Shown piece after piece: positions 1-40,791 of a stretch of 64,000 nt of DNA (within the stretch, counting starts at the first letter, position 1; every line of letters begins with the position of its first letter). Source of the DNA: Brachypodius melanocephalos (taxonomy: Eukaryota > Chordata > Aves > Passeriformes > Pycnonotidae). The position numbers were made by a program, and so were the translations under genes. The notes below the pieces were generated by a model that saw nothing but the letters and a program-made list of their open reading frames with translations, was not told the DNA's origin and did not search any database. The stretch lies in contig VZSR01003807.1 in the NCBI GenBank assembly GCA_013398615.1, positions 20,040,777 through 20,104,776 on the forward strand, in the 5' to 3' direction.

Positions 1-429
1 GGTTGTGTCATTACAGGGCTAAATTGCCAAGTGAGCATGCTTCAGAGAATGCTACATAACATTTTGTTCTGGGTGAGGGTGTATTTCTTCCTTCTTCAGT
101 TTTGAAAATCTGCATATCTGAACCTATCGATCTGCATAACTGGTAACAAACGTGAATTGGTTTTGAATCCTGACAGCACCTCTGGATAACAAACTGGGGC
201 AAATGTGTGTTTAGAAGCTGATTGCAGAACCCCTTTCCTTTATGACCCTCGATTCCCGAGTCACCTTGCCCCGGAAGAGTCGCTGTCAAAGCTAAAGGGA
301 AATCTATAGTTGCTTCCACGTTTGCAGCCCTTTGTACAGTAGCTTTCCCCCATTCGGCTGTGATAGACGAGGCCTTTTAGCCGGCAGACAGGTGCATTAG
401 CTTGGTGGTGAGGACAAGGGAGAGGGAAG
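1..429. other. Upstream flank of MTCL3, no gene seen
   Basis: Moderate-GC sequence before the CpG island. No exon, repeat or splice-flanked frame is convincing. It is presumably proximal upstream or promoter-flanking DNA of MTCL3. Confidence 0.5.
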
Positions 430-744
430 TTCGTGTGCGGAAGGAAATTCATCCGTGGTGTGGCGGCCCGGCGGGGGAAGGTTCGGCATCGGCGCTGGGG
501 AAACGCCCCTAGGTGCAGGCGGAGTGGGAACAGGCCGCAGCCGAGCCCTCCGGGGCCCTTCCACGAGCCGCTCCGGTTGGCTCTGGGCTGCGGATTCTCC
601 CCGGCCGCTCCGGAGACCGCTCCGCCCGCAGGTGGGCGCGGGTCAGGGCTGGGGGCCGGCGGGGCTCCCCGCAGGTGGGGCGGGGAGCGGGCAGGCCGGC
701 CACCGCCGTGGCCGGAAAGCCCGTCTTCCCGTCCTGCCCGTCCC

Positions 745-844
745 NNNNNNNNNNNNNNNNNNNNNNNNNNNNNNNNNNNNNNNNNNNNNNNNNNNNNNNN
801 NNNNNNNNNNNNNNNNNNNNNNNNNNNNNNNNNNNNNNNNNNNN
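745..844. other. Assembly gap (100 N) inside MTCL3 exon 1
   Basis: Exactly 100 Ns, probably a placeholder of arbitrary length, flanked by extremely GC-rich sequence on both sides. It removes part of the N-terminal coding sequence and probably the start codon of MTCL3. Confidence 0.98.
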
Positions 845-845
845 C

Positions 846-29582
<28,737 letters not shown>

Positions 29583-29880
29583 GTCATTCATCATTTACTG
29601 TTCATTGTAGTGTTATTTTCAGTTTGTTTATTTTGTCCACCCTTCAAGATAAGAAGTGCAAGAGACATAGTTTCTGTAATAGCCACTGCTGTAAAAACAC
29701 TGAAGACTACTTGTTTGCCAAAACCAAAGCCAAACCAAAAAAACTGCAAAAAACAACCAAAAAGTCACTCAGTTGAATAGGAAACCTTCCCACCGCAGTA
29801 TTCCAGGTAAGCAAACAGAAAATGGAATTTTTCACTTTGTCTGGTTTTATAATTTTTGAATAAAAATTCCCTGAGGACTG
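29583..29880 (+). other. MTCL3: Probable MTCL3 3' UTR with AATAAA
   Basis: AATAAA occurs at 29859-29864, about 277 nt past the stop codon, giving a plausible short 3' UTR. Further AATAAA hexamers at 30843-30848 and 30847-30852 would allow a longer one. No transcript evidence is available. Confidence 0.45.
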
Positions 29881-32800
29881 GAACCAATTTAATATCCCTT
29901 AATTTGCACCAAATCAAACACAAAACAGAAATATGCGGAGAGGGTGTGAGGACTCTGTGACTTTCTTCTTCCCACTCCTAGAAAAAGAATTTGTATTCTA
30001 GCCACATACAAATAGTAAAGCCACATTCTGTGGGTATTCTGCAGTTTTATGTCAGAACTTGTATGTATGTTTTGCATAATTGTGATGATAATATTTTTCA
30101 GCACTGTATTGTGTTGATTAGGCCCCACAGAGGGGTCAAAATCAAAATGGTTGGTATATAGAGCACTGTATCCGGAGCTGTGGCCAGGAGCTGGAGCTTC
30201 TGAGAATGAGATGCATGAGGAGAAGGTATCAGAGTAGCTGAGGACCCTTCTGAGAGATACAGGCTGGCTGCATTCTCTCTGTGCTCTAGAAGAATGGCCA
30301 TGGTGCAGTGTGACTTGAACTGATGGGAGCGGTGTAAGTCACCTTGGCTGGTGTTGGGTTTGTCAGGTAACTTTTCCCAGTCACGGCCACCATAGCTCTA
30401 TATTCTCTCCCCAGATTTCAGCATGAGTTTTGAATGGACATGTTAACCCTTGGTTTGCTGAGTGACCCCTGTCTAACCATGCCATTGGTAGCCAGTGATC
30501 ATAGTGAGGGAAGCTTGTGGACATAGGTGTACATTAGTAGTCACTGAATATTCCTGTCTTGCCTGTGAGAGGCTTAAATAAGAGTACAGGTGGCTCATTT
30601 CTTTCTTTCACACTTACATAGACAGCTCCTACAAGCAGTAGATTCCCACTATGAAAACCTCATCTGAAATGCCTGATGAAGCTCACTTTTTTGTTGTACT
30701 CAATTTTGTTTTATTCAATTTATTATGCTGAAACCACTGAGTCCCACAAATAGGAATTCTCCAAAGGTGAACAAGTATGTGTATTAATGGCACTCATTTT
30801 TCTGCAGTTTCCATGTTGAATAATGTAGTAGTAAAGAGTGATAATAAATAAAGCAGCATTTTTCTAGCTAGTGGTAAGGATTCCATTTGATTTATCACGT
30901 TAGCTCTCTGTTCACTTAATTCATTCCACAGTGAGAACAGTTCATCTCCATGCCTAGGTTGTGCTCTGCTACCTGAAATATTTGAGACATAATTTTGAGG
31001 GAAAATCCTCAGAGAGTGGCAAGAGATGGGGCAATAAATTTTTTATTATGAGAATGAAAAAAATAATAAAAATACTAATTTTTAAAAAATACAGTACTTC
31101 TCTCTTTGTCTAGCTTTCCTTCAACATACTCTGCAGGTGCACTAACCTTGATCAGCTAAATCACTCAACTCCTTGATTTAGCCCAAATATCCATCATTAT
31201 CTATTTTGTAGTTAGTGAGATATCTAAAGGAAATTATTATCAATATATGTGAGATTAATAAATAGCTTTGACTGGTTTCCCAGTTAAGGATGAAGTCAGG
31301 CCCAAAGTAATTCTGGGGAGTTTCTAAGATGATCTAATTTATGCAGTTACCTAAAATTAAGTTCCACATATTAAAAACTATTATGTTAAGAGATGATCAA
31401 GCCATAATTGACAATGAATTTCTAGAAATGGAGAAGTCCTTTTGTTTTTCAGCAATGGCTGGAAATGCTAGGCAGTTTTTTTCCCACAGATTTGCAATTT
31501 GGACATTAAAAATACAATAATTTAAGGCTTAAACTTGTCATACCAAATCTTAGCACAAGATTGGCTTCTTCAGTTTCTTTCTGCTTTAGTATCTCTTGTG
31601 GAGGAAAACTCAATCATTTGTGTTTTCTTAAGTGTTACTGACTCAATTTCCATAAGAGAGAAAAAGTCATACTTAATCTAAGATCTGAAGTTCTGGCTGG
31701 TTTATAACCCACACTTGCTTATACCTTTCTTGGTGTTGTATATAATAAAAATGAGTAGAGAAGGTTTGATTTACAGAGAGTGTACCAGTAACAGTAATAC
31801 TCTAAAGTAGTAATACGCTGAATTCATATATTGAATAATAAATCTTGGAAAGTAATTGGGAAAGATTTGTTACTTTCTCAGAAATCAGAAAAGGTAAAAA
31901 TAAATTACTAAGATGAGAGGTGGAGATAATCTCTGCACAACACTGGCAATTACCACTCCATTGATTTCTCTCAGTGTTTTTTCTTGCATAAAAGCTGGAG
32001 CTTTCCATCAGACATCAACAAAGCAATATTAAAGCTGAGACCTTTTGGGACATTTAGGGGCTATTGCACAGGCGGCAATCTGAAATTAAAGCACTCCAAA
32101 GCATACAAAATTATTTTAGAAGCTCCCCACAGTCTTTAAACGTCTCATGAGCAAGGAGAATATTGAGGAGCCTGACAAAGAAATCTCAGTGAGAAGTGAG
32201 ATGTGTTTTTCTTGTCCTTTTGTGTTCAGGTTGAAGGGAGTGATTTGAGCTGCTGATCTGTTTCACACCAGATATTGCACAACTTTAAAAGATGCTGAGA
32301 AAGCTAATAGAATGAGTATGGACATTTATCCACAGCCAGAAGATCTAGCCAAAGAAATAAGTGTTCTATGTCTTGCTAAATAGAAATAACTTGATATTAT
32401 GAAATGCAGTAATTATACTTGCCAAGAAAGGAAGCAGATTCTCCCCACTCAGTAACTGACTTGCTGGGCAAAGAGCATTTCACAGGTGAGAGAGCAAATG
32501 CAGCTGAATTCATCAACATCCTCTGGCAGGACTGCATTGGACTCAGGCAGGGCAGAGACAGACAGAACACTGCTGATTCACTGATTCTGCCTGCTGCACA
32601 GCTCCGAGTTCTGAAGAGAAATAGTCAGAAAAATAGAGATTTTGTTTGCATGTGGCAAGGAGCTGGATATGCTAGGTTACCTATCAGTTGAAATCTCATT
32701 TAGCAGGTTCACAGTTCCCATTTTGGAATATTCTGGTGAAATGTTTCCAGGGGGAAAAAGTCATTGGATTTGAACCGTGAGATTGCCTTAATTTAGCGCT

Positions 32801-33578
32801 TCCTTGAAATACTAAATTTCTGCTTCCTATGTTCCCAGGGGATTTATTCTGTGTTCTTCCAAAACAAAAAGATCTTGCTTCTGTAGATCTAATTATGATA
32901 TTTTTGCACTTGTGGAAATTGACACTATCTCCAATGAATTTTTATGTAATTTAGGGAATAGGTGTATTTTTTCCTTTAATGCTACCAGAAAAATTTAATT
33001 AATTTTGTTTCCTGTTTAGAGCTGGCTCTGAATACCCTGACAAAATCCCTTTACAGATATTCTCTTTTACTGCTACTGAAAAATTCCCATTGTGTTAGGA
33101 TGACCATTTTCTCCAGGCTCAGAGATATTTCTTTCAACCAAAAATATCCATGCCTGAAGCTCCAGTTGAGAGATAGAATAAGTGTCTGCTGACACATGTC
33201 ACCAGTGCTTCAGAATCAAAACTAGAAGAGGGCAGGTGCTATAGTGCAGAAATATGCCTGGCAGTCGGAAAATAGAAAATTGCCAAAACCAAAAAATTGG
33301 CCGTCTAGATATGTGTTATAAAAAGAGATGAACTGCACATGAACTTCAGGACTTGTTTACAAAAACAAGCAGAGCTTCAGGGTATTACATGCCCTTCTCC
33401 TTACTCACCCCAGAATCTGATAGGTGAGTAGGAGACTTCTAAAGGCATCAGTATCAGGGATGTATTCCCATTGGCTTACATTTCTGTCTCTGATTTAATG
33501 CCAGGGGAAGTGATATTCAAATCCAACTTTTGCCATGACACATGCAGTTGCCTATGGGGAAAATTATGGTGGCTCTAT

Positions 33579-34024
33579 TTAAAGTAAACATGTAAAGTAT
33601 CTGCCACCGATTTCCAATGTAACCTTGGAGCAGCGACATGACATAACACTTAGCTGGCTCTGTTTCTCCACCGAGTTATAGCCCATTGCAGAAGCACACA
33701 AGTGAGAGGAGACAGAGTTTATATTCCCTTCTGCTCGTTTCCCGTTGTATATATGCATTTCCAAGGTGTATATACCAGGATTATCAAGCAACACATCATT
33801 CAGGAATCTAATGGTGAGCTTGGGTTGATTGCAGTGACAGCATTGCTCTTCTTCCTTCTTGTCAGTAGCTTTTGTGGCCAGCAGAATGGATGTGCCATAA
33901 CCAAGCTGGTGCAGCACAGCCAAAGATGCCCTGAAGTGGTCTTGAATAAGTTTTGTGAGCCACTGCCCTGAGAATATGATCAGATTATAGCCCATGCTGA
34001 AACTCATGCTGCTTTGTCTCCAGT
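33579..34024 (-). other. Unidentified - strand open segment, possible exon
   Basis: The longest frame outside the two genes (176 codons from its first Met-like codon). Read on the - strand, a good acceptor (tttctctttatcattcaag) enters the frame at 34024, leaving about 148 codons to a TAA at 33579-33581. The protein includes LTIRFLNDVLLDNPGIYTLE then MHIYNG, which recalls the closing strands of PKD- or Ig-like domains, and a CCHCN cluster. I do not recognise the protein. An open frame of this length could arise by chance in 64 kb. Confidence 0.2.
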
Positions 34025-36364
34025 CTTGAATGATAAAGAGAAATTTAGCAGGGGTCTTGTTTATAATGCCCTTGCACCTTTTTTGTTGAGGTGCTAACTT
34101 TTGACACAAGCAATGCTGGTACCAGATATGGACAAAATATACTTTTCCTGTGGAAGCAATATGTTGGATGTAATAAGTCTACAGTAGCCTTCCTGCTTAT
34201 TTTATCTGTGCCAGATACCAAGAAGCCACGTTTGCTGCTTTGTCTGCTGATGCTGGAGGAGGAACAGTAGGGACAGTCAGTGTTGAATAATTTCTTATCC
34301 TCAAAAGCAGAATTCTCTACTGCTACACTTAAGGATATATAGAACAATGATACCATGTTTTTACAACTCACTTCATGTTTTCTTTGTCTCACCCTTTCCA
34401 TATTAGGATGAATTTAATATGTCCCTTTGACATATGAGGTGAGTCCAGTGCTTGCCTCCTAATGAGCCCCTGAGTCTCACACATTTGTAATTCCTCACAC
34501 CGACAGAAACGTAGGCTTTTGCCCAACTGAGGACTCAAGCCTGGGATTTAGGCCTTTGTTTTATTTATTTTTACTGTTTTTACTTCAAAGAGTCCACGTA
34601 GCAAGACAAGAGGCATGGAGTTAGCAATATTAAAGACACAAGAGTAATGGCCTATGTTGATGGATAAGGGTAAAAAGAGTAAAAAGAGTAAAAAATTATG
34701 TCTGAGGAGAACATGTTCAGGGAGGAGGCAGTGCTGCGATGCCTGGCCTCCAGCTGTGGGCTCAGTTGTGCTCTCAAGCACTCAGGCTTCACTCCCAGCC
34801 ATGTCAGCTGTCACTTGAGACCTAACCTCACAAAAGAAAGTCATACTGTTTCTTTGGATTTAAATCCTCAAAGTTTAGAGTCTGGGGATTTTTCAAGTTG
34901 TGTGCTTGGGGCATATTTGTTCAATTTTTAGATCATCTTTACAATTTTCACAAATAGCCCAAGTCTCATTATTTAAGTTACATGGGAGCAGAATAAGCAC
35001 CCAATTAATGTGTTCGCAGAGACTTACAGCTAGACCATATAAGGAGAAAAAATGTGTTTTCCCTGAAACCTGGTTTGGTATTTACTATAAAATGCACCGA
35101 GAGTTAAAATCTTTGTACTGGATTTTATCACAGACTTTACCAGACAAAAATTTACTGTTCTAACGAGGACAGTGCTGACTAAGCAAAGGATGTGTGACTC
35201 CTCATATCGTGCCTCTTTTCTTACTGATCCTCTTGTCACCAGCTGCACTGCCCACAAAAATATGTTCCTGCTTAGGGCATTCCAAGACAGCTGTCTGCCA
35301 GCAGGAATTGTCCAGTTTTATGCTGCCTGAATGAAGTATTTTGTGGCCCTTCTCCAGGCACACATGGGGCAAAATGTTCCCTGAGAGGTGAGTTTGCTGC
35401 CTGTCTCAGTTGCTGTCTGCAGACACACCCAAGCACAAGTACCCAGTAGGGCGGTGCTTGCTTGTGAAGCTTCCCCCCGGGGGTCTCTCTCGGGATGCCA
35501 AAAACTGAGAACAGTTTAAACCCACCGTGACCATGGTGCTCAGAGACCTGAGGAGCGAGCTGGGCTCCTCCTGCCTGCAGCTCAGCAGGGGGAGCAGCTG
35601 AATTTTGCTGTTCTGGCTTCAGGATCTCCTGTGGACTTTTGCTTGCCGGATTGCTTTTGTCACACTCCCTTACCTCATCCCATGCCAGCACTTGCTACGG
35701 ACACTCCCAGGGATTTATGTCCAGCCCAAGGTGTTTTTGGACCTTCTTTACCAGCCTTGTGCCAGAGATGAGTTTCCCTATTCAAGGGAGATTCTTCATC
35801 CAATTTCAAGTGCATTGCTTTGCTGAGATACAAAGTGAATTAACAGACTGTAGAATCTGATCCAGAAACGTTATAAAGTATCAGGAATATTTGGGTATAT
35901 CCCAAAGAAACCGTTACTGCCATTCCCAGAATGCAAGACAGTAGGATTACACAGTGCCCAATAATTCTGCGTTTCATAAGTGAGAGCATATTTAGAACAC
36001 AGAAAAGGATTTTAGGGAGTAGTGGTTTGCTTTTAGCTCTTTAAGATAGCTGTTAACCAACAAAACCACTGCTTTAAACAAAACTCCTTTTACAAAGCAG
36101 TTAAGAAGGATCAAGTTTCAAAGCTAAAAATGATCACACAAAAAATACAACCCTGAAAACTGGGTCTGGATATAGCAAAAAACCTTCCTTTACATTACAG
36201 ACAATAATTAAAGAAACTTAAAATTGCCTATTGTCATAGCTTTGATATTAACACTAGCTGCCTTGGCAAGCTTTAAAGACTGGACTGCACTATAAAACCT
36301 AAAAATGTCCTGGACTTGGAGTTGTTTACAAAAAATATGAGGAGATATAAAGTTACAAAGCTGG

Positions 36365-36400
36365 GGGTTGGAAGAGATGGCTTTAAAACCATCCTCCGTG
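36365..36400 (-). mobile_element. Possible CR1 3' scrap, reverse orientation
   Basis: gggggttggaagagatggct followed by ttaaaaccatcc resembles the reverse complement of the terminal CR1 segment (ggttggaagggacctttaaagatcatc). It is too short to be certain. Confidence 0.35.
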
Positions 36401-36403
36401 CAC

Positions 36404-36415
36404 TGACGTCACGTG
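36404..36415. promoter_or_regulatory. Palindromic CRE fused to an E-box
   Basis: TGACGTCA (36404-36411) overlaps CACGTG (36410-36415), in a small CpG-containing patch of otherwise AT-rich DNA about 4.2 kb upstream of the KIAA0408 start. A TATAAAA lies upstream at 36291-36297. CREB/ATF and bHLH factors bind such sites; use as a KIAA0408 promoter or enhancer is a guess. Confidence 0.35.
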
Positions 36416-36898
36416 GAAGCCAGCTGCGGGGATGATGCTCAACGGAACTGTTTTCCAGTTTGCAAAAGTTGAGGATTTATTCAAAGAGAGTTGCAAATGC
36501 TGCCCCAGTTTGAAAGGTTGTGTCTTGCTTAGCTTTCTTACTTCTTTTAAAGATCAAGATTCACAGAACAGGATCCCTGCTAGCTGTGCCCTTCATTGCT
36601 TTCTCTGCTGCCTGGAAATGGACTGAAAAACTCCTAAAGGATTTCTTATTCCATGAAAGGTATGATTGCAGCTTATTTTAAATCAGTGGTTTTGAACAGT
36701 TAAGATTAAAAAAGCAGGGAAATTTCTGATGTGGCAAACAGTTAATTAAACATCCCTCTTAATGTTATTTATATGTAATGTGAAGCTCATATATGTTATA
36801 TATTGTCTTTATTCTTAAAGTTCAGTTAGTTTTTTCAGTGCAGGCAGAGATATATTAACAAAACAGGGATGACAAATAGCATTGTGTACACTTGAATC

Positions 36899-36925
36899 CT
36901 TTCTTTTTCTTTCTTTCTTTCTTTC

Positions 36926-36993
<68 letters not shown>

Positions 36994-37018
36994 TTTCTTT
37001 TTCTTTTTCTTTTTCTTC
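36899..37018. repeat. (TTTC)n microsatellite
   Basis: About 120 nt of tandem tttc units, changing to tttttc units at the 3' end. The Phe/Leu/Ser- or Lys/Glu/Arg-rich frames over it are artefacts. Confidence 0.95.
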
Positions 37019-37767
37019 ATTTCTCTTACTTTCAGTCTCCCCTTTCTCCGTCTTTTCTTTCCCTTCTCTCACTTAACTGTACTTTCTTTTAATATATAAA
37101 ATGCATGTTATCACAACACATGGCACACATTTATAATTGAAAAAATACATATGTTTACAGTTTTCTTAGTCATCCAAAATACAGCACTTATTTGGAAATA
37201 TAATTTGATTGCTTTTTTTCTGTAAAGAAAAGGGAAAGTTTCTGTATCTGAATGATTATGCACATCCAGTCTGATTAAACTCTGTTGGAAAATAACATCT
37301 CAGCTGATGTCAAGCAGATTATTTTCAGAAGTTGCTAGAGGTTATTTGCAAACTATCTTGCATTTTTAATATCTGGCCAGAAAGGGTAAGATGTGGGGGA
37401 ATCATGACTAACATCAAATAGTTGCTTAAAACATTTTTTGCTTGGGAGGAGGAAGGGCTAAAGGAAAAGTTAAGGGAAAATGCAGCTGATGCAGACAAAA
37501 TTGATTATTTGCTTAATTTGATTGCTGTAATAAGCTTCTGACCTTGTCTAGGACATGTAGAAATTGCCAATACTGAAAGAGCACAGACATTGTTCTGATC
37601 CACAGAGCAAATGATAATGTGGCATTTCACATGCCTTGGGTTGCTTTAGCCATGTGAAATACCCATGGGGAAATCTCAGAGCACTATACACATAGAGGGT
37701 GTATTACCAGGACTGCACATGGTACTCCACCAAAATAACCCCCCAAAAACTCAAAGGAAACGCTGAG

Positions 37768-37785
37768 AAAAAAAAAAAAAAAAGA
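37768..37785. repeat. Poly-A run
   Basis: An A homopolymer followed by gaaagtggggg, with no recognisable retrotransposed body upstream. Confidence 0.6.
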
Positions 37786-39888
37786 AAGTGGGGGAAAAGA
37801 GAAGTAGAAATAGGAGTCAAAGTCTCTGAGGAACTGATCCACTGTACAATAGCAGCAAAACTGTATAGTCATCCAGCTGCTAACATCAATAAACATGAGT
37901 TTTCTTCTCAGACTTTTAAGTCATGAGGATATCAAAGAAGCCTAAAAAACAATACAAGCTTTCTGTGGATCTTAGAGCTACAAGTGACCATCTGTAACCT
38001 CTGTAACTATCCTCTTTCAAGACTTGATTTCCTTCTGTCTGTCTTCAGTCTTTTTTTATAATCAGAGTTCCATATGAAACAATTTGAAAATTGTTAAGAT
38101 GAATGCCAGCATGGCAATAGTAGTTTCCAGCAGTGAGGAAACACCAGAGGCTTTTTCGATGCTATATTCATGCTTGAAAGGAGTACATACTCTATCTATT
38201 CTTATGTGTGTAAAAACAAATATGCTATACAGTATTGACCTTTCTAGTAGTATGTGGCTAAAGCATGGTCATTATTACTAATAGTGCACTAGCAAAATCA
38301 CCATTTATGCAAGTTGTTGACAGATTATGTCTGCCTGTCTTGTTCATGATTGTACAGCATTTACACGTGGGGAGTTTTAATTTTTCTTTTTTTTTTCTGA
38401 TGTATATTTGTATAAGGATTATAGTGGAGCAGAGAGTTGACTTTTGTTTATTTCTCAGAGGTATCCTGAAAGGTTATAAAGACATAAATGTAACCAAAAG
38501 AAAGAAATCAAATGGCAGTGCTAAAACTTGCCATCTTTGAATTAACAAAGTGAGAAAGTACTGCAATATTCTTAAAGTTCATGAGAGATAGATGTTTAGA
38601 TTGCAATAGGTCTTAAGTGTAATATAATTTTTTGCAAGTTGTTTTTGGTCAATGCTTACTGGAGTCTAGCACAAAGCTGAAACACTGGCCTGGAGAGGTG
38701 CAGTCTCTGTAGCCTGGCTGCATTCCCCAAGAGGCTGTGAGCAAACCAGTACTTGGCTTCCTTTTTGATGAGAATTCTGTGCTGTCTTTCAGCAGCTCCT
38801 AGTTTCAAGGAGTTTTATGGTTTTATGAAGTTGCTCTGTATGTTTTTATGCAGGGAAAAGAAGATGGGTTTGACATCTGTTTGTAGGCAGTTGAGGGACA
38901 GATTATCATTTCAGAGCTCCAAGGCAAGTGCTTGGGGAAAACTGTTCTGCAAGCCCTGGGTTAGGGCTGGGCCTGTGATGGCCTGGGAGATCCTGTGGGG
39001 GGAATTCCTATGACCCAAAGACCTAAGTAACCTGTTGGGTTTCATCTGAGCTCTTCTGCTTACTTGTACATGAAAGAAGCTGACTCCGAGTTTGGCATCG
39101 TCTTCCCGGTCAGCTGAAATAAAGCAGACACTGGTAAATGGTGATTACATGGTAGCCACAGCTAAATCTAGAATTGCCAGTAACATATGGGATAGGGAAG
39201 AACTTTGCTCAGGGATGAATTTTTACTATATTATAGAAAATGTGGGCAGTAAAATCAGCAGTTCCTGTGAGCTGACAATCACTGCTCATCAGTCAGGGAA
39301 ATGAAAAAATTACAGAAAGGTAAACTGGGCTTATTCCTAGTTAACGCTCTGATAATTCAATTGCCTACCTATTTGATTTCTAGCAGGAGAAGAAAGCAAT
39401 GCGGAGGCATTTTATTACTAGAACTAGATCCCATGACCACCTAGATAACACAACAACTGGCTTTGAGAGCTGCAGTTAACAAACTCAACACCTATGTACC
39501 AGGCATTATATCACAGGAGCCATCATAACTGAATGAATGAGTGTTATTTCAGCGTTGCTGGTATCAGCAAATGTGCTGATGGTAATGAGGTTTCTAATGT
39601 AAAGCCTAAGGAAGCAAAAGGATCACCAGGCCCATGAGATTTGTAACAGATTTACTGCAAAGTCAGACAAGGAGATCTAAAATATTTCCCTTAAAACTTG
39701 CCTATTTAGTGGTTCAGTTAATAATTTTTTCACTTACAAACACTAAGATGCTAAAGAGTTCTAAAGGGAAAGAAGAAACTGAAGCACTAATTATTCAAAT
39801 ATTCTGAGAAAGGTTTTGAACTATATTGGAGATAGTGCTATTGGAGAATATTTTCTCGTTTTCCCTATGCTGGTCCTGAAACTAACAT

Positions 39889-40396
39889 TTATAGATTTAG
39901 ATTTGTAAATCCAAAATTCTTGAACCCTTTTTGGTGACCTGTCCCTTCTATATAAATGATTTCTACTGTATATGTGTTAGTACCTGTTACTAGCTTTCCT
40001 GTCCTGTCTTCCTTCATGAATTCCAAAGCATTCATGTAGCCATGAGAATTCCCTGCATATATCAGGTTTGCAGTCTTCAACTGCCAAAAGAATACCAGTC
40101 CTTGTTGTGCTCTTTGCATGTGTGCAAGGAGTGCGTGAGCAAACACGATACTTTTACATTGGCAGTTGTCTTTTGAACAAATATAAAAATAGCTTTCACC
40201 CTCCAGGGCAGATATTGCAGGATCCCAAGGTCCTGAAGCGCCATTCAATATTATATGGACTCAAATTCACTGGAAACACATTCATAGTGAAGAGTAATGG
40301 CAAAGATGCAGAGTGATCATGGTACAGAGCTGTGGCAGGTGTTACTGAATTCTGTGATGCTGAAGGTGTTCCACATCCCCTTTCCAGACTGGGCAT
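39889..40396 (-). other. Two overlapping - strand open segments, unidentified
   Basis: On the - strand a frame over 40396-40196 ends in NIEWRFRTLGSCNICPGG. A second frame over 40248-39889 contains IYAGNSHGYMNALEF and LVTGTNTYTVEIIYIEG. They are in different frames and overlap by about 50 nt, so they cannot be one continuous exon without a frameshift. The composition is protein-like, but no family is recognised and no complete splice pair was found. Confidence 0.12.
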
Positions 40397-40647
40397 CTCT
40401 GCCTTTGGGTTTATGTCCTATAATGCTTAGTTCACCCATATTTGAGTCACAGTCCAGACAAATATCAAGCAGCCATATAATACTGTCCCCAGCAAGCTCA
40501 TTTCAGTTATTAATTCTGGGAATTTTCTTGGTTGTATTTGTTCCCTGAAAGCTAGAATAAAACATAAGTGGGACTTATTCTCATAAACTTCCAGGAAACA
40601 TTCAGGGAAGAAAGAAAAACAGCAGAGCTGTCTTTGCTGTTGCACAG

Positions 40648-40791
40648 ACTTTAGCCATGGACCTGCGTGAACAACTGGAGAATACCGAGAGGAACTGGAA
40701 TAAAGAGAAAATGGAATTGCTGGAGAGATTCGACAATGAAAGGAAAGAATGGGAATGTCAATGGAAGGTCATGCAGAGGAAAATAGAAGAG
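40648..40791 (+). CDS. KIAA0408: KIAA0408 first coding exon (ATG at 40657)
   Basis: The acceptor tttgctgttgcacag ends at 40647 and the donor is GAG|gtacta. The exon reads ACT TTA GCC ATG, so nine bases precede the ATG in frame and the exon can accept a phase-0 upstream donor such as MTCL3 exon 5. From the ATG it encodes 45 codons: MDLREQLENTERNWNKEKME, then a helix with RFDNERKEWECQW. This matches the human KIAA0408 N-terminus as I recall it. An acceptor right before a start exon means an upstream 5' exon exists, either MTCL3 exon 5 or an unseen non-coding exon. Confidence 0.9.

Larger units (their letters stand above)
29881..40647. other. Interval between MTCL3 and KIAA0408, no named gene
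   Basis: About 10.8 kb. It holds a (TTTC)n microsatellite (36899-37018), a poly-A run (37768), a possible CR1 scrap (36365-36400), a CRE plus E-box (36404-36415), and unidentified - strand open segments at 33579-34024 and 39889-40396. No known gene was recognised. In read-through transcripts the whole interval is intron. Confidence 0.55.

Noticed and set aside
513..744. ATG at 513 as the MTCL3 start
   Set aside because: The frame to exon 1 crosses a gap of arbitrary length and the translated segment is not recognisable. Other frames are also open before the gap.
35272..35691. 139-codon - strand frame in a GC-richer patch
   Set aside because: The open length follows local GC content; no domain, signal or splice structure was seen.
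36815..37092. Lys/Glu/Arg-rich and Phe/Leu/Ser-rich frames
   Set aside because: These are translations of the (TTTC)n array.
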